From NCBI GenBank assembly GCA_963169105.1, contig OY720632.1, forward strand, positions 310,001 through 374,000: 64,000 nt of DNA. Reading direction: 5' to 3'. The position numbers and the translations under genes are program-made. The notes under the pieces were generated by a model. The model did no database searches and had not been told where the DNA came from. It was given only the letters and a program-made list of their open reading frames with translations. This DNA comes from Ceriagrion tenellum (Eukaryota; Arthropoda; Insecta; Odonata; Coenagrionidae). This document shows positions 38,040 through 47,602 of the stretch, in pieces. The stretch's first letter is position 1; every line of letters begins with the position of its first letter.

Positions 38040-38640
38040 GATTTGGTCTTAATTGCAGCTGGAATTTATATTGCTTAGTTAAGCCGATTAGGAATATATG
38101 CTTTGGATATTGTGCAGCGGTTAATTATTTCGCCTTTTAAAACAACTTTAACTAAAGACAGAGAGCTGAAATTCATTTTATCAGATACCGGAAAGCATGA
38201 AACTACTCTAGTTAGTATTTTCTATTCTTAATTTAATCTTTTTATTTTAAGGATTTTATTTTATTCTTTGTCTGTACTTTATGTCAATCTACTGTTTCAG
38301 TCTTATTGTACTGAAACTTTGCAGACTATTAGGTCAAGGCAGGAGGAATACTGTAGGCTATTTTTAAAAGATCTCAGCGCCCTAAAAGGTCGCAAGAAGG
38401 GCCTTTCGGTGGTGTACGCTACGTATTGGCTTTTGTGCAGTGGTTTCATTTTCCTGTATCATATTACTTGCGTTCAAGATAAGAGGGTCGGAATTTCTTT
38501 GACAATTTGCTGAATGAATGAAAATTTAATTTTTTCAATCAAATACCATTCCCATAACGTAATTGCCTAAAAACCGTGTTTTTATCAGAAAAATCTCAAT
38601 TTTTCTCTGAAATCAGCGAATAAACTTTTTCAATGGAAAC
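38040..38640. repeat. Diverged relative of the first half of the 1,095-bp unit
   Basis: From about 38258 the order TTTGTCTGTACTTTATG, TATTGTACTGAAACTTTGCA and GGTCAAGGCAGGAGGA mirrors the tandem unit at low identity. It looks like an older copy of one parent of the chimeric unit. The 220 bp before it show no gene. Confidence 0.6.
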
Positions 38641-41600
38641 CAGAGATTTGATTGATGTGAAGGATATTGGCCGGTAATGTCCTGGGTCATGTCTGTTACA
38701 TTTACAAAATATAGGTGTAACGTTGCCTATTTGAAAGTCTTGGAGTACCTTCCTTAACTATCCAATAATTGAACAGACGGTTTTTGGAACCAATATCTAT
38801 CACGATGTTCGACAAGAGATAACTGAAGTATTATTTTAAAGTACAATGCTATCACAGACTGTAATTGTGATATTTCATCGGGACAGGTTGATTTGAAGGA
38901 GGTTTCGAATTTCAGGTGACATTCCATTTCGCGACAAGAAATCGAAATACACTGAATAACTTTTGATATAGAGTTGTGTAATCAAAATTTGATTTTTATG
39001 CTGTTTAAATAAAACACATTTCTTCACCTGATCATATATTAGGAAAACGACCGAGTTTTACACTTACCCTGAAGTGATGGAACGGTGACTAAAAAGCAAA
39101 CCACAATACAATAAATTGAATATCCCTCCACACAACGTTTGACACTTATTTACCATAGAATGTTCACCACATATAATTTACCATTCATTACACATTGCCT
39201 CTTCGGGCTAATACACTTAAACAGGCCATACACTTTACAATAATTGAGCCACTTCAATGCTTCTTCTGTTCACTAAACAGTACCTCACTGCACATTGCAC
39301 AAAAAATCTCAACAGCTATACACACAATCATTTGAATGCAACCCCGCACAGGTGGATGCCGTATTCCTGGCCAGCTATCCCTCGAATATGCCCTGCGTTG
39401 CAATCTGGGAGTCCTCCACGTTCCTGAGGTCTTCTCGTCGTAATTTGCAGTTTCCCGATTATAGGCAGCCCACTTGGTGCATTTTTGATCAGAAGTTCCC
39501 ACATATCCGCTCACTTATTGGAAAACTGGTCGATATAGACTGGTGCTTACTGAGCACTCACCCGCCGAGACTCACAGATTGAAAAACTCTTCACTTCAAC
39601 TGAGTGGAAAGATTCTTTTTACTTAAATAATGCCCGACGGAGAATCTCCTGATTAATTTCTTTGGCGATACCTAGCTGCGGTTGACAAATTGTTGCTCGT
39701 TACCATGGCTGCCGTAGACAAATTGTTACTATCCGCTTTTCAAGTGCCGTTAGCCTCTATGGTCTTATCCCATGGGTGGTAGAATGTTTTAGCAGGCGGT
39801 GTACCCTTATCACTACGGTGACATGTTGTAGAGAGGCTTTCCAAGTCGTTAAGGATAAATTTTTGTTTGTCGAAATCCGTATACCATATATTTATTTTGG
39901 TGACTTACCGTTCATTAATCGCTGTGAACTACCGCCACGGAGACGAAAATACCTTCCCATTATTTAAAAAAATATCATGCCTAAAGACATGCTCTCCGAA
40001 AGAAAACCGCCTTTGCCGACTGCTATGTCATAATGATACTATTAGCAAATCTTCATATGTTCATAGCCGTGGAGATACTAACGGGCGTTCTTCATGCTGG
40101 CGTTGTGGATTGAGATTCCCTGTTGATTTTAGTAAGTTAAGTTGCTGTAGCGATATTAGTTTGACGGAACGGTTATTTTGTCGTCGAAATAACTGCATTC
40201 GCAGTCTTAGTGAAATTTGTATGTGATGCCAAGACCTCCCGTTTGAAACCAAGACCTCCCGATGTACGAAAGGGATAAATCACCATGTCGTGGCAATCCA
40301 TTCCGTGAAGTGTACAACTTTAAGGAAGTCTTCAAGTATTGCAGTCGCCGTCAGTTTTAGGATGTTGGAAACTGTCATCGGTGTCAGCATTGTTTAAACT
40401 AAAGAGGTTGATGGTACGGTACGGGGAAGAGTGTAGGACAACTCCTTATGTAGCCATTGTTTTTTAAGGTGTAAGTCCTCCAGTACACGGAGGGAATATT
40501 AAAATCCCCCCCGATGGTAATAAAAATATAGATGTAATGAAGGCTGAAATGCTGAACTCGGTAATTTTTCAAATTTATTACGTGGGATATGTAATAAAAA
40601 AGCACACACATTCGAGGCCATGTTATGGGAAAATTTGAACTGTGCTTACGATCTCATCTCCTACAGCGATGAACTCACCACCGCTCGCTCTCGCTCATAT
40701 TTTTTCCCATATGCATTGGTTGTTTTTTTTTTGGAAATATCTCGGTATCCGTCACATGAGTAGAGTTAATGTTTCCATCTATTAATCATCGTCTGTGGTG
40801 AGAATCAGGTGAAGGAAATCCGCGAATGCCTTTTCCATACAACAGCATTTCACCGACTCTGTTTTCAATGAGTAACTTGGGAGAAGCTGTAATTTCATCG
40901 TATGCAGTAGGTTAGATGTTTGAGGAAGTCTGTTTGTATGTATGAGAAGGGCGGTATGTATTTAATTGGAATATGAAGATACTCATAAAGTGAAGAAATC
41001 TCCCATCGACCCCTTCACTCGTTAATCCAATACATGATGTACTCACTGTCTTATCTTGTATCCTAAAACAGAAGGCCGACAGAGCCGGAATATGCACCTC
41101 GGTACACATGAAGGTAGCTATTACAACTAAGTGTGATGTGGCTTTTGGAATAATCAGAGACATTCTTCTAGAATAACATTTATGACAGAGTTGCAGTATA
41201 TTGTGTCGTTCTGTTTTGACTCGGGAGTAATTTTTGTATTTGGTAGTATGAATAGGTTCTCCCTTGTGTAAATTACGTTATCGCTAATGGACAGACTTCT
41301 TGTGGAAGAGTCGGAAATGGTAAAACATTAACCTACTGAAATGAAGCAATCACCTGAATTTCTTATTTTCGGAAGTTCCACACTCGGGAGACTTTCTCGA
41401 CTTGCGTCGTGGGCCGCTCGGTGGAAAACGCTATGCTATCGAAATCTCCGTGGGTCCACGGGTGAGGCGATTATGCGTCCGTAACGCTTTTTCCTTCTCC
41501 TACCAGAGGTATACGTAGCTGATGACTTTAGAGGTATGGCAAAATCTGTCGCTAGTGGAGCTGTTAAGATAGTGGAAAACGTTCTCCGTTAGGGTAGACG

Positions 41601-42129
41601 AAAGAGAGACGACGGGGGAGGCGTCTAGGTACCCAATGCACGGTAATTTTTCGCTGAATGGAGGCGTAAACTTGGGAGCTATGCCCAAGATCATCGAAAT
41701 TCATCCTCCCGATGTAAGTCACGTGTATTGCTGCATCTAAATGGGAAGTACAGGGAGATACGAGTATGGTTTTACAGGCACGGAGACAGGGGTATCGGAC
41801 AACGATCCGTCCGACAGCCGTGTCTCCTTGGGGTCACTCTCCACCGCCGGGACGACACCCACGAGGTCACAGGCGTGTAAGGACTTAGCCGAAGGATCAA
41901 TCAGGGCAACAGTTAAAGAAAAAGGTGAACTTCGTTCTCCTGGAGAGCCCGGCGAACGTTTAATTCGCGAGCTCGCAGGCACGTGAGCGACATGCTGTAT
42001 TTCGGGTCGCCGCCATTATGCCAGGTGGAGGTCGAGGGACGTCCAAGTGCGGTGGACGGACGGGCGCAAGTCTGAGGGTCGCTTCGACGCCCGGCGTCCG
42101 TCTTCGGCGTCGCGGACACTCTCCAAAAG
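38641..42129. other. Spacer upstream of H1
   Basis: About 3.5 kb with no recognisable gene. ORFs at 39254-39514 (minus), 39867-40226 (plus) and 41741-41986 (plus) are short, match no family I know, and are not credited as genes. CCAAGACCTCCCG occurs twice near 40229-40261. Confidence 0.5.
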
Positions 42130-42297
42130 GTGAAAGTCGGAGGAAGAGTTGAGTACAAAGATTCGGAGAAGCACACCGACGACAAGTTGACTAGAGCCAG
42201 CTGTGCTCCGAAGTGGTACGATATCAAGGAAAACGCACTGACGAAAATCGGCGCGCGCCATCTTTTAGATAATTCTCAACTACCGAACGCAGTCAGT

Positions 42298-43047
42298 ATG
42301 GCAGATGCAGCGTCTGGAGCAGCGGCGACGGCACCACCCGCAGCCCAACCGTCCGGCACCGCGGCCGTGAAGCCCTTGCCCTCCTCGGGAGCCTCCGCGG
42401 CTTCCAAGAAGTCGAGCAAAGCTGGCGCAAAGAAAGCACGCGCAAAACCATCCCACCCACCCACCTCTGAGATGGTCAATAACGCCGTGAAGAGCCTAAA
42501 GGAGCGCGGTGGCTCATCCCTGCAGGCCATTAAGAAGTACATTGCGGCCAGCTACAAGGTCGACGCCGAGAAGCTGTCGCCCTTCATCAAGAAGTACCTG
42601 AAAGCCGCCGTCACCGCCGGAACCCTGGTGCAAACGAAAGGGAAGGGCGCTTCGGGCTCCTTCAAGCTGAGCTCGACCACTCTCAAGGAGAAGGCAGCAC
42701 CGTCTGGCGCTGGCGGAGCGGGCAAGGCGAAGAAAGCAGCAGTGAAGAAAGCGGGAGTGAAGAAACCGAAGGCGGCCGGAGCCAAGAAGGAGAAGAGTGC
42801 AGGCGGTACTAAGAGGTCCGCACCGAAAGAGCGGAGCAAGTCGGCCCCCCCAGCGAAGAAAGCCAAGAAAGTAGCAGCCGAGAAACCAAAGAAGAAGGCC
42901 GCAGCGGGGAAGCCTGCTGCCAAGGCGGCAAAATCGCCCTCCAAAGCGAAGAAAGCGCCAACGAAGCCTAAGACTCCAAAGCCGAAGAAGACACCAACGA
43001 AAGCTAAGGCAGCGGCGAAGAAGACGGTCGCACCGAAGAAGAAGTGA
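42298..43047 (+). CDS. H1: Linker histone H1
   Basis: Binds linker DNA at the nucleosome entry/exit site. The 249-residue product has an Ala/Pro/Ser-rich N-terminal tail (about residues 1-50), the winged-helix globular domain at about 51-125 (PSHPPTSEMVNNAVKSLKER, then SLQAIKKYIAASYKVDAEKL, LKAAVTAGTLVQTKGKGASG), and a long Lys/Ala/Pro-rich tail with many KPKK and AKK blocks, ending TVAPKKK. The frame is open 56 codons upstream, but MADAASGAAA at 42298 is the natural start because an acidic/alanine N-terminus is usual for animal H1. A perfect histone stem-loop 68 nt after the stop marks it as replication-dependent. Confidence 0.97.
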   Translation: MADAASGAAATAPPAAQPSGTAAVKPLPSSGASAASKKSSKAGAKKARAKPSHPPTSEMVNNAVKSLKERGGSSLQAIKKYIAASYKVDAEKLSPFIKKYLKAAVTAGTLVQTKGKGASGSFKLSSTTLKEKAAPSGAGGAGKAKKAAVKKAGVKKPKAAGAKKEKSAGGTKRSAPKERSKSAPPAKKAKKVAAEKPKKKAAAGKPAAKAAKSPSKAKKAPTKPKTPKPKKTPTKAKAAAKKTVAPKKK

Positions 43048-43115
43048 ACTCAGAAATGACGTTCGCCATCTGAGACGCTGTCACATTCCTTGTCAGGGAT
43101 GCAGCGTTCAACTAA

Positions 43116-43131
43116 GGCCCTCTTCAGGGCC
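43116..43131 (+). terminator. Histone mRNA 3' stem-loop of H1
   Basis: GGCCCT-CTTC-AGGGCC, six-base-pair stem and four-base loop, 68 nt after the H1 stop. Confidence 0.95.
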
Positions 43132-43749
43132 ATCAAATGCTCTTGAAAATGATTCTGAATGCTTTGAGACTTCAGGGAAAGGAAAATAACAAAAAAAATT
43201 CAAAGTTTACCCCTTAAACAGTTCAGCTGAATATTGTTTATTAGCGCTTAGAATTACGGTAGATGGAAGAACAGCAATGACAAAAATATCATGTATCATA
43301 TCACAATTAGATACATTACAGCAATAGTTAAGATCAGATTGTAGCAACAATCAGAGGAATGCAGTAGATTATGCGGGAGATGGCGGCTCACACCTCTCGC
43401 CACCCAGACGAAATACCAATGTAACCCCATCGCCAGATGATAGCCCTAGGTAAAAGTATGTGTATCTCAATCATTCGCACCACGATAAATAGGTCACTGA
43501 AGGTAAGCCAAGCCTCCGAATAAGGTAAACGGGGGCGAAGGAGAGGTTTTCGATACAGATTGCAATCAATCACCTTAACTGGCAAAAATAGTATGTGATT
43601 ATACATTCTCAACAATTTTCACTCCCCTCTATGAAGATTACCATGACCAGCAATGGGTATCTTTTTCAGGTTTGATGTCAAGGGAGGAATGTCCTCGTTA
43701 ACATAATTGTAAACCAAAGCAAACTGGGTCAATTATTCATTATTGTATT
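43132..43749. other. H1-H3 intergenic spacer
   Basis: About 620 bp between the convergent 3' ends of H1 and H3. No gene or repeat seen. Confidence 0.6.
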
Positions 43750-43765
43750 GGTCCTGAAAAGGACC
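43750..43765 (-). terminator. Histone mRNA 3' stem-loop of H3
   Basis: On the minus strand GGTCCT-TTTC-AGGACC, 28 nt after the H3 stop codon; canonical size and loop. Confidence 0.95.
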
Positions 43766-43793
43766 TTGTTTATGACCAGGGAGCACGAACTTC

Positions 43794-44344
<551 letters not shown>

Positions 44345-44678
44345 TCTCTCTTCTTCTTTCTCTTCTTTCCTTTTTTCTTGGGGCGGAGAGGAAAACCTGG
44401 TGTGATGGTAAGCTGCGCGGGTGCGGGAACCGTGGGTCTGATTGTATGAGGTGGTAGCGCGACCTCCGGGTGATATAGATGGAGGTGGTCCGAGATGAAT
44501 CTTGGCTGTATTCCACGCCAAGATTCATCTCGGACCACCTCCATCTATATCACCCGGAGGTCGCGCTACCACCTCATACAATCAGACCCACGGTTCCCGC
44601 ACCCGCGCAGCTTACCATCACACCAGGTTTTCCTCTCCGCCCCAAGAAAAAAGGAAAGAAGAGAAAGAAGAAGAGAGA
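44345..44678. repeat. Inverted repeat with 161-bp arms at the 5' end of fragment C
   Basis: Arms 44345-44505 and 44518-44678 are reverse complements with no mismatch that I see, separated by 12 bp (CTGTATTCCACG). Both arms carry the same ORF2-tail sequence, so this is an inverted duplication rather than a simple 5' inversion. Confidence 0.92.
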
Positions 44679-45212
44679 AGAAGAATCGGCGTCCGACACA
44701 GTGGCCCCCCCAGCAACCCTTGCCCCAAGTGACTCCCCCCCACCTCCCCAGTGATACCCATATTTATTCCTCCCTCCCCCCAGTGATTCCCAGTGATATT
44801 GACTATTTATTATCTATTTATTGTTAACATAGACATATATTCCATGTTGAAATATTTCATAGTTTAACCACGTTATTAACGGATTCCCAGTGATTTCTAT
44901 ATTACCAGAGACATATATATATATATTATTTATGCAGAGACTTATTCAGTGTTGACTTTTAAATTTCTAAGATTTGTTATTTCTTTGTGTTGTTTTATAT
45001 TGTTAAGTTTGTGGCCTGGCGGTGGTTTTAGCGGGTTTCCCACCGTCCTAGGGCGAATGCCGGGCCAATATCTTCCCGCACCTGTAAAAGTATTCCAGTG
45101 ACTTCCCTGAAGAGGCGACAGCCTAGAACGGGGTCCACACCATTGTTTTTGTTATTTGTTATACTTGTATTTGTTTCGGTGTGGAAATAAACATATTTTG
45201 ACTTGACTTGAC
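44345..45212 (+). mobile_element. Fragment C: 3' end of a B-family retrotransposon inside the H4 promoter
   Basis: The plus-strand part (from about 44518) encodes the C-terminal tail of a B-like ORF2: STPRFISDHLHLYHPEVALP aligns with STPRFINDHMHLFHPDTPLP of element B, followed by a basic block (PKKKGKKRKKK) and a stop near 44752. About 460 bp of 3' UTR then ends in AATAAACATATTTTGACTTG and a short TTGAC repeat, paralleling the AATAAACATATTTGAATTG end of element B. Its first 161 bp (44345-44505) are an inverted copy of 44518-44678. It separates the H4 TATA box (44330) from the H4 coding region (45264) by about 0.9 kb. No target-site duplication is evident. Confidence 0.85.
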
Positions 45213-45257
45213 GCTGAACCTCACTCAGCAGAGCACCTCACTCAGCTACTACATTAG

Positions 45258-45575
<318 letters not shown>

Positions 45576-45625
45576 ACTGTATTTCCGACTCATCTGCCAA
45601 TAACATCTACTGGCAATAAGCAAAT

Positions 45626-45641
45626 AGTCCTTTTTAGGACT
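45626..45641 (+). terminator. Histone mRNA 3' stem-loop of H4
   Basis: AGTCCT-TTTT-AGGACT, six-base-pair stem and four-base loop, 51 nt after the H4 stop. Confidence 0.93.
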
Positions 45642-46636
45642 GACAAATTCTCTTAAAATGATCCTATGCTTTGATAACCATGAATTTAATCCCCGAGTTG
45701 ATTCATATGAAGTTTCACTTTGCTATATTTCCCAAAAATTGACTTTCATTCTCTGCGGCCACCTACCATTGCTGGTACACCCCCTGCCTCTCACCGCTCT
45801 ATTCACCACCTAGTCCGGGCATACATACTGTGCTTCTGATATGGGTAGGGTACCTTACACATTTAGAGTAACCGGGAATGGTATTCAATTCGAAGTAGAC
45901 ATTTGTTTCTTCCTGTAGGAAATGATAACGAGGTCTTAAGCACTTACCTTCTTAAGACTGGTGCCTTAGCTGCGAAATAATGGAAATCGAGCAAAGTTTT
46001 ATTGGAACTGTAAATATGATACATTGCAATAATAATAAAGAAAGAAAACTGGAAAGCGGCCACGGTGGAACGGATGTCCTTCAAACTCCGGGAGGCACTG
46101 CAAACCTGCAACGGAAAGTATGTAATGAAAATGAGGCAGTATCTACGTACCAATTTTTCTTATTTATACGCATTACAGATTGTAAATTTGTTTTAACATA
46201 ATATTGGTATAAAGACTTCATGTTATTGTCATCTTACATTGTTCTCCGATGAGATGGGAGTTTTTTAAATTTTTTTTTGTGGTATGACTTAATATTTTGG
46301 TTTTGTACGTACTCCATATGAAGCAATGTAATGTCCCAGGACAATAAAATTGTTTTCTACCCTATCACCCTGAAAGCCATATCAAGGGTGTGAGCATCGT
46401 TGAGCATCCAATGTCACGTCTCCCTAAGAATGAATTACTTCGTTTCGAGTCTTTTTCCTCGGGTTTAACGCTGTTCTAATGAAACAGGTACGTAGAGTAC
46501 TGAGATACTACGGGACCTATGTCAAAAGAAGAAACCACCGATCATCTTACGAGTGAAGTATCCAACTATTAGTTTAACTTTATTTTTAAAAGAAATTCTA
46601 AACTATAGGACGAGTGTGCACGATGTTATACTTTGG
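45642..46636. other. H4-H2A spacer, unit 2
   Basis: About 1 kb without a recognisable gene. From 45989 it matches the first 700 bases of the window almost base for base, marking the repeat boundary. Confidence 0.75.
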
Positions 46637-46652
46637 TGTCCTAAAAAGGACA
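46637..46652 (-). terminator. Histone mRNA 3' stem-loop of H2A, unit 2
   Basis: Same TGTCCT-TTTT-AGGACA stem-loop as in unit 1, 26 nt past the stop codon. Confidence 0.9.
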
Positions 46653-46678
46653 ATTTTAAGTACGAGATGAGAGGAGAC

Positions 46679-47053
46679 CTAAGCCTTCTTCTCGGTTTTC
46701 TTTGGCAGAAGTACGGCCTGGATGTTGGGGAGGACACCACCCTGGGCGATCGTGACGCCGGATAGGAGCTTGTTCAACTCCTCGTCGTTCCTGATCGCTA
46801 GTTGTAAGTGTCGAGGAATGATTCGGGTCTTTTTGTTGTCCCTGGCGGCGTTTCCTGCCAACTCGAGGACTTCGGCGGCCAGGTACTCCATGACGGCAGC
46901 GAGATAGACGGGGGCGCCCGCTCCGACACGCTCGGCGTAGTTGCCCTTGCGCAACAGACGGTGGATACGACCCACCGGGAACTGAAGCCCGGCCCTGCTA
47001 GAGCGGGACTTGGACTTCCCCTTCACCTTGCCTACTTTGCCTCGTCCTGACAT
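46679..47053 (-). CDS. H2A: Histone H2A, unit 2
   Basis: A second 124-residue H2A, identical in protein to unit 1 except Gly-to-Val at residue 7 counting Met (MSGRGKVGKVKG). The change lies in the otherwise near-invariant SGRGKxGK tail and may signal relaxed constraint. As in unit 1, the leader is cut 59 bp upstream of the ATG, here by element B (47113-56171), so the H2A TATA box (56197-56202) is about 9 kb away. Start chosen at the conserved MSGRGK; the 21 upstream open codons are leader. Confidence 0.97.
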   Translation of the reverse strand: MSGRGKVGKVKGKSKSRSSRAGLQFPVGRIHRLLRKGNYAERVGAGAPVYLAAVMEYLAAEVLELAGNAARDNKKTRIIPRHLQLAIRNDEELNKLLSGVTIAQGGVLPNIQAVLLPKKTEKKA

Positions 47054-47102
47054 GTTGCGATGACTCGTATATCGACGGTGCGGCTTGGGCCTTTCGGCAG
47101 AA

Positions 47103-47112
47103 TGACTTTCAA
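47103..47112. repeat. Target-site duplication, left copy, element B
   Basis: TGACTTTCAA, repeated at 56172-56181. The left junction corresponds to the same histone nucleotide as the left junction of element A (1176). The repeat tail of B (TCAATTCAA) leaves a few bases of ambiguity. Confidence 0.75.
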
Positions 47113-47141
47113 TCAATTCAATTCAATTCAATTCAATTCAA
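47107..47141 (-). repeat. Pentanucleotide tail of element B
   Basis: About six ATTCA repeats on the plus strand (TTGAA/ATTGA units on the sense strand of B) between the AATAAACATATTTGAA end of the element and the histone target. B therefore ends in a short tandem repeat rather than poly(A). Confidence 0.85.
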
Positions 47142-47602
47142 ATATGTTTATTTACCAAGACACAAAGGATACAGAAATAAGAAAAAGCAATAACAACAAA
47201 AGAGATAACAACGTGTGCCTGGTTCCCTGTTATAGGCTCTCGCCTCTTCAGGGTGGAAATAAGTCTTTGGCTTGTATAGGATTGTGTGTGGGAGTTGACG
47301 GCCCGGCATTTGCCCTAGGGCGACGGGAAACCCACGAAAACCGTCGCCAGGCCCGAAACAATATGTAGACATAAAAATAAAATATATGTGAAACTTAACA
47401 AAAATAAATAATACAAATAAATAAGTATATATAAACTTTGAAAAATATATAGATTTATAGTCTTTGGACTTTGGAGTCTTTGGTATATGCGGCCACATGG
47501 CCTTCACTTGGGATAGGTCACTGGATGCACATTAGATGTACAACAATTGGAAGTTCACTGGGGTGGAAGGACTTGTAGTCCGTACTGGGGGCGACGTAAC
47601 TA

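Noticed and set aside
39254..39514. 86-codon minus-strand ORF upstream of H1
   Set aside because: It has a possible membrane segment near the end but no known family, no regulatory context and no second copy to test it.
41741..41986. 81-codon ORF upstream of H1, open on both strands
   Set aside because: GC-rich promoter-side sequence often stays open by chance. No motif supports coding.
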